Positions 1 to 8,824 are shown, numbered from the stretch's first letter. The stretch is DNA of 64,000 nt from Archangium primigenium (GCF_016904885.1 NZ_JADWYI010000001.1:806001-870000); one strand, 5' to 3'. The notes: generated by a model from the letters alone, not told the origin. Made by a program: numbers and translations.

Positions 1-2
1 TG

Positions 3-497
3 GGGCTGGTGAAGGAGCCGTCGGGGCGGGTGGGGCAGGTGTTCGAGGCCCTGGGCATCGTCCTGCGGGAGTTGGGAGCGGGGCTGTACCACCAGCCGCT
101 CGCGCGGCTGCGGGCGTGGGCGGGCTCACCGGGGTTCTGGGGGCTCGTCATCGTGGGGGCGCTGTGGCGCTGGGGCCGGCGGTGGCGGGCGCGGGGGCCG
201 GTGGCACGGCGCAAGGGCCTGGGGACGCGGGACACACGGCTCGTGGCGGTGTACGCGCGCTATTTGAAGACGCTGGAGCGGCGGGCGCGCCTGGTGCCGC
301 ACCCGACGGAGACGGACGAGGAGCTGCTCGGGCGGCTCAGGGTGGCGCGGGGCGAGGCGGTGGCGGCGCTCGCCGCGGCCTTCCTGGAGGACTACCGCGA
401 GGCGCGCTACCGGGGTGGGGCCGTGGATCCGACGCGCATGGCGGCCGGGGTGGAGCGCCTGGACGCGGCGCTGCGCGAGGCCGTGCCCGGGGGCTAG
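3..497 (+). CDS. Transglutaminase-type membrane protein, C-terminal part (DUF4129-like), partial
   Basis: The frame is open from the left edge of the window, so the true start lies upstream and only about 164 codons are visible. The visible part has a membrane segment (about window bases 140-175, a Leu/Val/Gly-rich stretch ahead of Arg-rich residues). A soluble helical tail follows, with the pattern RYLKTLERRARL then a TETDEELLGRL stretch. This is the usual arrangement at the C-terminus of TgpA/transglutaminase-like proteins that end in a DUF4129 domain. The catalytic transglutaminase core would be upstream and cannot be checked here. Its TAG stop shares the palindrome CTAG (494-497) with the stop of the convergent neighbour. 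The family call rests on the C-terminal pattern alone, so it is moderate. Confidence 0.6.
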   Translation, partial: GLVKEPSGRVGQVFEALGIVLRELGAGLYHQPLARLRAWAGSPGFWGLVIVGALWRWGRRWRARGPVARRKGLGTRDTRLVAVYARYLKTLERRARLVPHPTETDEELLGRLRVARGEAVAALAAAFLEDYREARYRGGAVDPTRMAAGVERLDAALREAVPGG

Positions 498-1684
498 CTG
501 ACCTTCTCTCCGTTCCACTCGAGCAGGATGCCTTTGTTTCGCGCGAGAACTCTCGACCGCGGAGGGCGGTTCTTGACGGTGAGCAGTCCCTGTTCGGACC
601 ACTCGTCGAGCCATTCGCGGAGGTCGGATTCCCAGACCATGGGTGCCATCAGTGCGAATGCCCACGCATCGTCATAGCTGACACGACTTCTCTCCGAGAG
701 CCATTTTTTGAGCTGCCTTTGGCACTTGTCGAGGTAGCGTTCTCTCAGCAAGTCATAATGTCTTGAACTGCGCAGTGGAGTTTCTTGGAAGAAACTGGAT
801 TGCTGTCCAGATTGCTTTTCCTGCTTTCTCTTTTGGACCGTGGCACGTGCTTCTTCCATGTTTTGCATGGCCTTCTTTTCGACTTCCTTGAAGACCTCTA
901 CGCCCTTTGCATTGCGCGTCGCGTAGATGAGGTGAAAATGAGTTTTGTCGAACTCGGGATGTAGAACGATGGCGCAGCAAACATGTCTGAATTTCCCTGC
1001 TCTCTTCAGGCATTGCATATAGAAGGACACGGCGGCGTCCTCCCTGTCTTGTTCTGCCCTGCCCGCGAGCTTTTCTCGGAACCCATCAGAGCCAAAAAGC
1101 TGTTTGAAAGACTCGTGGCTCTGCTCAAGAGGTGACGTGATGAACCTCTTGATGTGGCTAGTCATGAAGTTGATGAGCACTTCACCGGGTTCTGACTGGA
1201 GCAAGGGTTGGATGGTCGTCATTGAGAAGCCAGTCCATCCCTTGGGGTCGATGAATATGAAGGGAAATGTTTTGGGACGATCCTTTTCTATGAAGGAGAG
1301 GATGTCGCCAATAGACGCTTCGAGCGGGGCGTTCTTTGTTTCGATGTGGGCGTGCTGGATTGTGTCTGTATACGCTTTGAGCAGGGTGTGTGATTGTCGA
1401 TTCTTTTCGATAAAGAAACAGCGAATGCCAAGTTCATGGCCATTGCGTTCGAGGACCCTCCGCGCTTTGCGCAATTCTTCAAGCGCAATGGCGAATGAAC
1501 TGTCCTCGAAGTTTTCGGACTTCAAGTTCCAGGGACCGGAGAAGCCGTCCACATAGGTGATGCTTTTCCACTTCGTGCCTACAATGAGTGCAAATCGCTC
1601 AAGGTACTTCCTCAAGATGAAATGTTTGACGAGCGTCTGCTCGCGTCCTTCGTAGTGGGCGTCCCCCGGTGCGCCTTCGTTCAT
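494..1684 (-). CDS. tcmP: Three-Cys-motif partner protein TcmP
   Basis: This 396-residue protein has the hallmarks of the TcmP family. A Rossmann-type start YVDGFSGP lies at residues 44-51, a second strand CFFIEKN at about 89-95, and FIDPKGWTG at 144-152. The layout is methyltransferase-like, although no activity is established for the family. TcmP proteins are defined by occurring next to Gp37/Gp68-type three-Cys-motif proteins, and exactly that neighbour starts upstream with only 9 bp between the two genes, so they should be co-transcribed. The base composition is visibly less GC-rich than the genes around it, with many TTT/TTC runs. This suggests horizontal acquisition of the pair. The cellular role is unknown. 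Confidence 0.85.
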   Translation of the reverse strand: MNEGAPGDAHYEGREQTLVKHFILRKYLERFALIVGTKWKSITYVDGFSGPWNLKSENFEDSSFAIALEELRKARRVLERNGHELGIRCFFIEKNRQSHTLLKAYTDTIQHAHIETKNAPLEASIGDILSFIEKDRPKTFPFIFIDPKGWTGFSMTTIQPLLQSEPGEVLINFMTSHIKRFITSPLEQSHESFKQLFGSDGFREKLAGRAEQDREDAAVSFYMQCLKRAGKFRHVCCAIVLHPEFDKTHFHLIYATRNAKGVEVFKEVEKKAMQNMEEARATVQKRKQEKQSGQQSSFFQETPLRSSRHYDLLRERYLDKCQRQLKKWLSERSRVSYDDAWAFALMAPMVWESDLREWLDEWSEQGLLTVKNRPPRSRVLARNKGILLEWNGEKVS

Positions 1685-1693
1685 ATTTCAAGT

Positions 1694-2497
1694 CTACACG
1701 ATGGCGGCCTGTTCAATCGCGAGCCGCTCGATGACGCGCATCCGCTGACTCCGCTCGGGCATGGGGACGGACGCACTCGTGGGAAGTTCGTCGTGGGTCC
1801 GTCCTTCCAACTCGCGTCCGGTCTGACTCTTGCGGACGCCTCCCCACTGTTTGAAGAAGAAGGGGACGCCAGCCTGTTGGCACTGGTCTCTCAGCGACGT
1901 GACCCATTCGGGTTTCATGGGCCGAGCACCCGCGCCGCTCTCCCCTCCGACGATGACCCAATGGATGCCCTCCAGGTGGACCGTGCCGAGCGACTCCAGG
2001 AGAGGCTCGACGGACAGGAACCGGGTTCGGGCGGGGGCGTCGCGCAAGTGATCGATCCGCGGAAGGCCGTACTTCCGGTCCTCGACGCTGACCCCCCACC
2101 AGATGTGCGCGCAGTCCGAGACGAAGCGCAGTTGGGTTTGGAGCAGATCCCTCATTCGCTCGGAGCGTTTGGTCAGCACCTGGAACGTGTGCCAGCGGGC
2201 CTGCTGCATCACCTTGGCGATCGAGACGATGTACGCGTCGGGAATGTCCTTGTGGAACAGGTCGCTCATGGAATTGACGAAGACGCGTTTGGGCGAGCTC
2301 CAACGCAGGGGCTCGGCCAGCTTCTCGGGAATCAGCTTGAGGTCGAAGCCCTGTTCGTAAGGATGCCCTGGCACACCGCGAAACCGTTCCGCGAACGTCT
2401 CCGCGTAACAGTGCTTACAGCCGGGACTGAGCTTGGTGCAGCCCCGAACCGGGTTCCATGTCGCGTCGGTCCATTCGATCTTCGACGAAGAGGACAT
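1694..2497 (-). CDS. Gp37/Gp68-family (DUF5131) three-Cys-motif protein
   Basis: The 267-residue product begins SSKIEWTDATWNPVRGC. It carries a cysteine cluster C20-x6-C27-x2-C30, which is the three-Cys motif of the phage Gp37/Gp68 (DUF5131) family. Further family-like blocks are VFVNSMSDLFH (about residue 70), FQVLTKR, WWGVSVEDRKYGLPRI, FLSVEPLLE, WVIVGGESG and PFFFKQWGG near the C-terminus. The cysteine spacing suggests a metal or Fe-S site in a TIM-barrel-like protein; that is an inference. It is the first gene of a two-gene unit with tcmP. The function is unknown, although the pair is typical of phages and genomic islands. Confidence 0.88.
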   Translation of the reverse strand: MSSSSKIEWTDATWNPVRGCTKLSPGCKHCYAETFAERFRGVPGHPYEQGFDLKLIPEKLAEPLRWSSPKRVFVNSMSDLFHKDIPDAYIVSIAKVMQQARWHTFQVLTKRSERMRDLLQTQLRFVSDCAHIWWGVSVEDRKYGLPRIDHLRDAPARTRFLSVEPLLESLGTVHLEGIHWVIVGGESGAGARPMKPEWVTSLRDQCQQAGVPFFFKQWGGVRKSQTGRELEGRTHDELPTSASVPMPERSQRMRVIERLAIEQAAIV

Positions 2498-2656
2498 CCG
2501 TCATCCTGGGCTGAATAGGTGTTCAGGGCATTCTAACAACACGGGCGTCGGGCGCTCTCTGCAAGAAGCGGGGCGGGATGCCTGGTGTCCAAGAGGGCGC
2601 TTACGGCCATCTGCTCGCCCTCTCTCGGCGAAAGGCTTGCCTGAATCGCGGCGGTC

Positions 2657-3712
2657 TCAAAGGGAGACGGGCGCGAAGCAGGCGTCCACGTCGGCGTCGC
2701 TCACCTCGGCGAGCGTGGACGGGCTCCACCGGGGCTTCTGATCCTTGTCCACCAGCACCGCGCGGATGCCCTCGCGGAAGTCCGGCCGCGCCGTGCAGTG
2801 CTGGCTCAGGCGGAACTCCACGTCCTTCATCGCGTCATAGGGCAGCGCCCGCCCGAGCCTCAGCTGGCGCAGCGTCACCTTGAGGCTCGTGGGGCACATC
2901 CGCCCGAGCGTGGCCCGCGTGGCCTCGGCCCACGGCGTGCCCTCCGCCTCCAGCGCCGCGAGAATCTCCTCCATCCGCCCGCCCGCGAAACACCGGTCGA
3001 TCTCCGCCGCCCGCACCCGCAGGGCCGACTCGCCGGCCGCCGTGGCGAACCCTTCAATCACCCGCGTGGCCACGTCATGCGCCGACCCCTGGCTCCAGTC
3101 CGCCGCGCCGAGCGCCTCCCCCAGCGCCTCCAGCCGCTCGTGCGGCACGTGCGCCGTGGCGTACCCGAGCCAGACGGCGTCCGCAGCACTCGCCCGCTCG
3201 CCGGTGAGGCCCAGGTACGTGCCCGCCTCGCCGGGAAAGCGCGGCAGGAACCAGCCGCCGCCCACGTCCGGGAACAAGCCGATGCCCGTCTCCGGCATGG
3301 CGAGCACCAGCCGCTCGGTGACGACGCGGTGTGAGCCGTGCCGGGACAGTCCCAGCCCTCCGCCCATGCAGATGCCGTCCACCAGGGCCACGTAGGGCTT
3401 GGGAAAGTGGTGGATGCGCTGGTTGAGCGCGTACTCCTCGCGGAAGAAGGCCCGCGCGAAGGGCTCGCCGCCCGGCTCCCGGGTATCCTGGGCCACGGCG
3501 GTGGCCACCGCGCGCACGTCGCCGCCCGCGCAGAAGGCCCGCCCACCCGCGCCCCGCACCACCACGGCGCGCACCTCGGGCCGCGCCGCCCAGTCCTCCA
3601 GCGCCGGGGCCAGGGCGCGGATCATCCCCAGGTCCAGCGCGTTGAGCGCCTTGGGGCGGTTGAGCGTCACCAGCCCCAAGGGGCCCCGCGTCTCCAGCAG
3701 CACGTCCGTCAT
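2657..3712 (-). CDS. 3-hydroxyisobutyryl-CoA hydrolase (crotonase superfamily)
   Basis: This 351-residue crotonase-fold protein has CAGGD at 61-65 and an oxyanion-hole GGGL at 117-120. The block PETGIGLFPDVGGG at 140-153 supplies the Glu and Asp that distinguish 3-hydroxyisobutyryl-CoA hydrolases from ordinary enoyl-CoA hydratases. The long C-terminal part with a CPTSLKVTLRQL segment also fits this subfamily. It would release 3-hydroxyisobutyrate in cytosolic valine breakdown. It lies 25 bp downstream of ilvE on the same strand. The two make a sensible branched-chain amino acid unit and are probably co-transcribed. The ATG start leaves the normal N-terminus of the fold intact. Confidence 0.85.
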   Translation of the reverse strand: MTDVLLETRGPLGLVTLNRPKALNALDLGMIRALAPALEDWAARPEVRAVVVRGAGGRAFCAGGDVRAVATAVAQDTREPGGEPFARAFFREEYALNQRIHHFPKPYVALVDGICMGGGLGLSRHGSHRVVTERLVLAMPETGIGLFPDVGGGWFLPRFPGEAGTYLGLTGERASAADAVWLGYATAHVPHERLEALGEALGAADWSQGSAHDVATRVIEGFATAAGESALRVRAAEIDRCFAGGRMEEILAALEAEGTPWAEATRATLGRMCPTSLKVTLRQLRLGRALPYDAMKDVEFRLSQHCTARPDFREGIRAVLVDKDQKPRWSPSTLAEVSDADVDACFAPVSL

Positions 3713-3737
3713 GCCGCCGGAGATACCACGCGCGTGC

Positions 3738-4811
3738 CTAGCCGATGACCGTCATCCACCCGTGCGAGTCGGCCAGGGTGCCGTACTGGATGCCCGTCAC
3801 GGCGTTGTACAGGCGCCGGGACAGCTCGCCCACGCGGCCCTCGCCGATGAGCAGCTCGCCGTCGCGGAAGCCCAGGCCTCCCACCGGGGAGATGACCGCC
3901 GCGGTGCCCGTGCCGAACACCTCGTGCAGCTCGCCCTTCTGGTGCGCCTCGCGCAGCTCGTCGATGGACAGCTTGCGCTCGCTCACCCGCACGCGCCAGT
4001 CACGCAGCAGCGTCAGCACGCTCTCGCGGGTGATGCCCGGCAGGAAGGTGCCGTCCAGCGGCGGGGTGATGACCTCGTCGCCAATGCGCACGAAGAGGTT
4101 CATGGTGCCCACCTCCTCGATGTAGCGGTGCTCGAGCGCGTCCAGCCACAGCACCTGCGCGTAGCCCCGCTTCTTGGCCGCCACGGACGCCTGGAGGCTC
4201 GCCGCGTAGTTGGCCGCCGCCTTGGCGCCGCCCAGGCCACCGGGCGCCGCGCGCGTGAGCTCCTGCTCCACCCAGATGCGCACCGGCTCGGCGCCATTGG
4301 AGAAGTAGCCGCCCACCGGGCTCAGGATGGCGAAGAAGATGTATTTGTCCGCCGGGCGCACGCCCAGGAAGGCCTCGGAGGCGATCACCACCGGGCGCAC
4401 GTACAGGGACGTGCCCGGCGCGTGGGGCACCCAGTCCGCCTCGTGGCGCACCAGGGCCTCGATGGCCTCGCGCGCGAGCTCCGGCGGCACCGCCGCCATG
4501 CACAGGCGCTCGGCGCTGGCCGCCAGGCGCGCGCAGTGGTCCTGGAGCCGGAAGGCGCGCAGCTTGCCGTCCGAGCCCCGGAAGACCTTGGAGCCGTCGA
4601 ACACCGACTGGGCGTAGTGCAGCACCGCGGCGCCCGGGTCCAACCCCAGCGGCGCGTGCGGCAGGATGCGCGCGTGGTGCCAGCCCTGCTCGGACGTGTA
4701 GTCCATGCGGAACATGTGGTCGGCGAAGTATTTGCCAAACCCGAGCACGTCCGAGGCGGCGGGCTTGGGCTTCAGCGCGGGGGCGCGGTGGACCTCGATG
4801 GGCAGCGGCAT
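3738..4811 (-). CDS. ilvE: Branched-chain amino acid aminotransferase
   Basis: This 357-residue class IV PLP aminotransferase has the expected landmarks. They are FDGSKVFR near residue 71, the PLP lysine K197 in GGAKAAANYAASL, EVGTMNLF at about 234, and FGTGTAAVISPVGG near 315. The length and motifs match the larger BCAT type rather than D-amino acid transaminases. It interconverts leucine, isoleucine and valine with their 2-oxo acids in the cytosol. It is followed by a valine-pathway CoA hydrolase and faces a MocR-type regulator across a 133-bp intergenic region. That region carries three related GACAAT boxes, so control by that regulator is plausible. Confidence 0.92.
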   Translation of the reverse strand: MPLPIEVHRAPALKPKPAASDVLGFGKYFADHMFRMDYTSEQGWHHARILPHAPLGLDPGAAVLHYAQSVFDGSKVFRGSDGKLRAFRLQDHCARLAASAERLCMAAVPPELAREAIEALVRHEADWVPHAPGTSLYVRPVVIASEAFLGVRPADKYIFFAILSPVGGYFSNGAEPVRIWVEQELTRAAPGGLGGAKAAANYAASLQASVAAKKRGYAQVLWLDALEHRYIEEVGTMNLFVRIGDEVITPPLDGTFLPGITRESVLTLLRDWRVRVSERKLSIDELREAHQKGELHEVFGTGTAAVISPVGGLGFRDGELLIGEGRVGELSRRLYNAVTGIQYGTLADSHGWMTVIG

Positions 4812-4869
4812 GTTCGGCTCCTCGGGACGGGACGCCCCAGGGGGGTCGGGGTTTCAACCGACATGTTGC

Positions 4870-4943
4870 GTGACAATGACGGCGGAAACCGGGACAATGA
4901 GTTACGTGGGGTCCCAACATTCGTCAAGTGTACCGATTGTCAC
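4870..4943. promoter_or_regulatory. Candidate MocR operator: three GACAAT-core boxes
   Basis: The divergent ilvE/mocR spacer holds GTGACAATGA at 4870-4879 and GGGACAATGA at 4891-4900, exactly 21 bp apart (two helical turns). A third copy is inverted, GATTGTCAC at 4935-4943, ending one base before the mocR ATG. Direct repeats on one DNA face plus an inverted copy are typical of GntR/MocR operators. Binding by this regulator is an inference. Confidence 0.45.
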
Positions 4944-4944
4944 C

Positions 4945-6363
4945 ATGACACGTTGGAGTCCAGAGCTGGCCGGCAGGCGGGGTCCGCTGTACCGCGTCAT
5001 CGCGGACGCGCTCGGGGAGGACCGGGCGGCGGGGCGGCTGGTGCCGGGCGCGCGCCTGCCCACGCACCGGGAGCTGGCCGAGCGGCTGGGGGTCACGGTG
5101 GGCACGGTGACCCGGGCCTACGCCGAGGCGGAGAAGCGGGGCCTCGTGCGGGGAGAAGTCGGGCGGGGCACCTACGTGCGCGGAGACGAGGACACCTCGG
5201 CGCACATGCCCCGACCCATGGCCCTGGAGGACGAGGCGGGGGACGAGGCGGCGCCGGTGGAGCTGGGCATCAACGCGCCCGCGACGCCGCCGGGCGATCC
5301 GGCGAGCCACGCCCTGCGCCGCGCGCTGGAGGCGCTGGGCCGCTCGCCGCGGCTGCCGGGGCTGCTCGGCTACCAGCCCGCGGCGGGCGCGCGGGCGCAC
5401 CGCGAGGCGGGGGCGGCGTGGGCGGCGCGCTTCGGGCTGGAGGCCCGGCCCGAGCAGGTGGTGGTGTGCGCGGGGGGCCAGCACGCCATGGAGGTCGCCC
5501 TGGCGGCGCTCACCCGGCCCGGGGACACGCTCGTCACCGAGGCGCTCACCTACCCGGGCATCAAGGTGCTCGCGCGCCGCTTCCAGTTGCGGCTGCAGGG
5601 GCTGGCCATGGACGCGGGGGGCCTCATGCCCGAGGCGCTGGAGTCCGCGTGCCGGGCGGGCCCGGTGCGCCTCCTCTATACCCAGCCCACGGGCCACAAC
5701 CCCACGGGGGGGGTGCAGGGCGAGGAGCGGCGGCGGGCGCTCGCCGAGGTGGCGCGGCGGCACGGGGTGCTGGTGCTGGAGGACGACGCGTATGGCCTGC
5801 TGCCCCTCGCGCGGCCCGCGCCCCTGGCCACCTTCCTGCCCGAGGCGACGTACTTCATCGCCGGGGTGTCCAAGCTGCTCACGCCGGGGCTGCGCATCGG
5901 CTACCTGGTGGCGCCGGCGCGGGCGCGGGGCGAGCGGCTGGCCGAGGAGGTGGGGCTCGCCTCGCTGATGACCACGCCGCTCATGGCGGAGGTGCTCACG
6001 CGCTGGGTGGAGGACGGCACGGCGGACGCGCTGGTGGAGGGCCAGCGCGGCGAGACGGCCGAGCGGCGGGCCCTGGCGCGCGAGGTGCTGGGCGAGGGCG
6101 TGCGCTGGGACGGCGCGGCGCTCTACCACCTGTGGCTGCCCCTGCCGGAGGGCCGGCGTGGCGAGGAGTTCGCCGCCCAGGCGCTGCGCCACGGGGTGTC
6201 GGTGACGCCGGCGGAGTTGTTCGCCGCGGGCGGGGGCGTGGGGCCGGCGGCGGTGCGGGTGTGCATTGGCACGCCGCGCACGCGGGCCCAACTGGAGCGG
6301 GGACTCATCCGCCTGCGCGCGGTGCTGGACGGCAGCGCCGTGCCCCGGCTCGCCATCGTGTGA
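4945..6363 (+). CDS. MocR/GntR-family transcriptional regulator with aminotransferase domain
   Basis: The 472-residue protein joins an N-terminal GntR winged helix (about residues 8-75) to a fold-type I aminotransferase domain. The helix contains GARLPTHRELAERLGV and TVTRAYAEAEKRGLV, and the domain has YTQPTGHNPTG, VLEDDAYGLL and the PLP lysine K310 in FIAGVSKLLTPG. MocR regulators sense PLP or amino-acid adducts and control neighbouring PLP-enzyme or transport genes. The ATG at 4945 was chosen because the winged helix begins just after it. An upstream in-frame extension would run through the operator boxes into ilvE. It is divergent from ilvE, which is its most likely target. Confidence 0.87.
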   Translation: MTRWSPELAGRRGPLYRVIADALGEDRAAGRLVPGARLPTHRELAERLGVTVGTVTRAYAEAEKRGLVRGEVGRGTYVRGDEDTSAHMPRPMALEDEAGDEAAPVELGINAPATPPGDPASHALRRALEALGRSPRLPGLLGYQPAAGARAHREAGAAWAARFGLEARPEQVVVCAGGQHAMEVALAALTRPGDTLVTEALTYPGIKVLARRFQLRLQGLAMDAGGLMPEALESACRAGPVRLLYTQPTGHNPTGGVQGEERRRALAEVARRHGVLVLEDDAYGLLPLARPAPLATFLPEATYFIAGVSKLLTPGLRIGYLVAPARARGERLAEEVGLASLMTTPLMAEVLTRWVEDGTADALVEGQRGETAERRALAREVLGEGVRWDGAALYHLWLPLPEGRRGEEFAAQALRHGVSVTPAELFAAGGGVGPAAVRVCIGTPRTRAQLERGLIRLRAVLDGSAVPRLAIV

Positions 6364-6375
6364 GTTCAGGCCCTT

Positions 6376-6408
6376 GAGTCCGGGCCCTCGGGTCCGGGCC
6401 CCTTGGGT
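6376..6408. terminator. GGGCCC-rich repeat after the MocR gene, possible terminator
   Basis: Two tandem copies of the pattern GTCCGGGCCC(t/c), each centred on a GGGCCC palindrome, follow the regulator stop codon by about 15 bp. They can form short GC stems but there is no T-run, so terminator function is uncertain. Confidence 0.25.
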
Positions 6409-6483
6409 GCACCAGCCGACATCCGCGCGGACACGCCGGGCCCTGGCTTGACGGCTCCCGGAGGGGGTGCTGTGTAGAAATCC

Positions 6484-8301
6484 GTGGTGACCCCCTTGGA
6501 TACCGCCCCCCCGTCCGAGCGTCTCGCCGAGCTCGAGGCCGACAACCGCCGCCTGCGCGAGGCCCTGCGGGACGCCCACACCGCCCTGCGCGCGAGCGAG
6601 GAGCGCTGCATGCTCCTGCTGGGAGGCCACGACGAGGAGGCTCCCGTCGGAGCGGCTTCCGACGCCGTGTCCACGGCCGTCCCCGTGTTGGAGGCGGATC
6701 TGTCGCCGCGGGCGGCCTGGTCCGCGGACGTGGAGGGCCGCATCACCCACGTGCCCGCCGCGTGGGCGCGGGTCATGGGGGTGACGCGCGAGTCACTGCT
6801 CGGGGACCACTGGCTGCGTCAGGTGCACCCGGAGGATCGGGCGGCCACGTCGTCGGCCTGGGCGCGCGCCGTCACCTCCGGGAGCACCTACGACGCGGAG
6901 TTCCGCATCCGCTCGGCCGACGGCCGCTACCGCTGGATGCACGCGCGCGCCCGGCCGCTGCGCGACGCGGAGGGCCACACCGTCGGCTGGCACGGGGTCA
7001 CGCAGGACGTGCACGACCGGCGCAGCGCCGTGGACGCCCTGCGCGAGCTCAACGAGACGCTGGAGACGCGCGTGGCCGATCGCACGCACGAGCTCGCGGC
7101 GGCCAACGCGCGGCTGCAGGCGGAGATGGGCGAGCGCGAGCGCGCCGAGGCCGCGCTGCGCCAGGCGCAGAAGATGGAGGCGGTGGGGCAGCTGACGGGT
7201 GGCATCGCCCACGACTTCAACAACCTCTTGTCCGGCATCATGGGCTCGCTGGCGCTCTTGGAGAAGCGCCTGGAGCTGGGCCAGGTGGATCAGGCGGGGC
7301 GCTACATCAAGGCGGCCACCTCCTCGGTCAACCGCGCCGCGGCGCTCACCCACCGGCTGCTGGCCTTCTCGCGGCGCCAGCCCCTGGAGCCCCGGGCCGT
7401 GGACGCGCACAAGCTCATCGTGAGCCTGGAGGAGCTCATCCGCCGCACGCTCGGGCCCTCCATCCAACTGGAGGTGCCCGCGGCGCCGGCGCTGTGGTCC
7501 ACCCTGTGCGATCCGAACCAGCTGGAGAACGCGCTGCTCAACCTGGTCATCAACGCGCGCGACGCCATGCCCTCGGGCGGGCGGCTGCGGCTGGAGACGG
7601 TGAACGCGCACCTGGGCTGGGACGAGGTGGACGGCCAGGGGGACGACGTGCTCGAGGGCGACTACGTGTGCATCCGCGTGTCCGACACGGGCACCGGCAT
7701 GACCCCGGACGTCATCGCCCGCGCGTTCGAGCCCTTCTTCACCACGAAGCCCCTGGGCCAGGGCACGGGCCTGGGCCTGTCGATGATCTACGGCTTCGTG
7801 AAGCAGTCGGACGGGCACGTGCGCATCGACAGCCGCGTGGGCGAGGGCACGAGCGTGAAGCTCTTCCTGCCGCGCTTTGACGGGGCCACGGCCGAGGCGG
7901 GGGGCCTGCTCGGCGCGGCCCAGACGCCCCGGGCCGAGGGCGAGACGGTGCTGGTGGTGGAGGACGAGGCGCTCCTGCGCGAGCTGGTGGTGGAGATCCT
8001 CGGGGAGCTGGGCTACCGCACCATCGAGGCCGAGGACGGCCCGGCGGGTCTCAAGGTGGTGCAGCAGAAGAAGCAGCGCATCGACCTGCTCGTCACGGAC
8101 ATCGGCCTGCCGGGGCTCAACGGGCGCCAGCTCGCGGACGCCGCGCGCGAGTCGCGCCCGGGCCTCAAGGTGCTCTTCATGACGGGCTACGCGGAGAACG
8201 CGGTGTTCGGCCACGAGCTGGACGCGGGCATGCAGATGATCACCAAGCCCTTCAACCCGGACGCGCTCGCCGCGCGGGTGCGCGAGATGTTCAAGGTGTG
8301 A
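6484..8301 (+). CDS. PAS-domain hybrid sensor histidine kinase / response regulator
   Basis: This 605-residue protein has a short coiled-coil start (about 8-40) and a PAS domain (about 78-180). A linker coiled coil follows with ELNETLETRVADRTHELAAA. The HisKA domain has phosphoacceptor H243 in GIAHDFNNLLSG, and the HATPase domain has NLVINARDAM, DTGTGM and GQGTGLGLSM. A C-terminal receiver has acidic VVEDEA, phosphoacceptor D539 in LVTDIGLPG, and MITKPF. There is no membrane segment, so it should be a cytosolic sensor. Such kinases of the DFNN type commonly phosphorylate their own receiver. The start is a GTG with a second GTG directly after it. No partner regulator is adjacent, so the input signal is unknown. 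Confidence 0.92.
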   Translation: MVTPLDTAPPSERLAELEADNRRLREALRDAHTALRASEERCMLLLGGHDEEAPVGAASDAVSTAVPVLEADLSPRAAWSADVEGRITHVPAAWARVMGVTRESLLGDHWLRQVHPEDRAATSSAWARAVTSGSTYDAEFRIRSADGRYRWMHARARPLRDAEGHTVGWHGVTQDVHDRRSAVDALRELNETLETRVADRTHELAAANARLQAEMGERERAEAALRQAQKMEAVGQLTGGIAHDFNNLLSGIMGSLALLEKRLELGQVDQAGRYIKAATSSVNRAAALTHRLLAFSRRQPLEPRAVDAHKLIVSLEELIRRTLGPSIQLEVPAAPALWSTLCDPNQLENALLNLVINARDAMPSGGRLRLETVNAHLGWDEVDGQGDDVLEGDYVCIRVSDTGTGMTPDVIARAFEPFFTTKPLGQGTGLGLSMIYGFVKQSDGHVRIDSRVGEGTSVKLFLPRFDGATAEAGGLLGAAQTPRAEGETVLVVEDEALLRELVVEILGELGYRTIEAEDGPAGLKVVQQKKQRIDLLVTDIGLPGLNGRQLADAARESRPGLKVLFMTGYAENAVFGHELDAGMQMITKPFNPDALAARVREMFKV

Positions 8302-8440
8302 GCGCCCCGGGCACGAACGTCGCATAGCGGACGGGCGGGCGCCTTCGCGCGGACGCACCGGGCCCGGCGGCGCGAGGGCCCCTGTATGACGGGAGCATGC
8401 GTGTGTGCTCCTGCCCTCTGACCGCCCCCGAGACGACCGC

Positions 8441-8824
8441 ATGAACGTGGCCGTGGCCCTCACGTTGGGTCTGCTCTTCGGCGCGGGGGTGATGCTCACG
8501 CTCCGGAGAGATCTGGTGCGCATGGCGGCGGGGAGCATGATGCTCACCAACGTGGCCATCCTGTTCACGCTCGCCACGGGCTTCGGGCACCGGGGCGAGC
8601 CCCTCCTCTCGGAGGCGGATGCCCAGCCGATGACGGATCCGCTCGCCCAGGCGCTGGGGCTCACGGCCATCGTCATCGGCTTCGCCACGTCGGCGCTGCT
8701 CCTGGCGCTCGTGTACCGGATGCACGAGCAGCACGGCTCCATCGACCTGCAGGACCTGGTGCGCGCGGAGCTGGACGAGGAGCGCGCGATGAGCCAGGAG
8801 CCCGAGCCGCCGGAGGACGCGTGA
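8441..8824 (+). CDS. mrpC: Na+/H+ antiporter subunit C (MrpC/MnhC-like)
   Basis: The 127-residue hydrophobic protein has three membrane segments and the MrpC/NuoK-like core LTLGLLFGAGVMLTLRRDLV. It continues with SMMLTNVAILF and DPLAQALGLTAIVIGFATSA, the last of which is the family signature. It is part of the membrane scaffold of the multisubunit cation/proton antiporter. It is the first recognisable gene of a tight five-gene set; its TGA overlaps the next ATG by one base. The ATG at 8441 is preferred over an upstream CTG because it gives the normal N-terminus. No mrpA or mrpB precedes it. Confidence 0.85.
   Translation: MNVAVALTLGLLFGAGVMLTLRRDLVRMAAGSMMLTNVAILFTLATGFGHRGEPLLSEADAQPMTDPLAQALGLTAIVIGFATSALLLALVYRMHEQHGSIDLQDLVRAELDEERAMSQEPEPPEDA

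Noticed and set aside
3399-6377. A long open frame antisense to ilvE and through the MocR gene
   Set aside because: It is an artefact of high GC: its translation is Arg/Gly/Ala-rich and repetitive, and it is antisense to or out of frame with clear genes.
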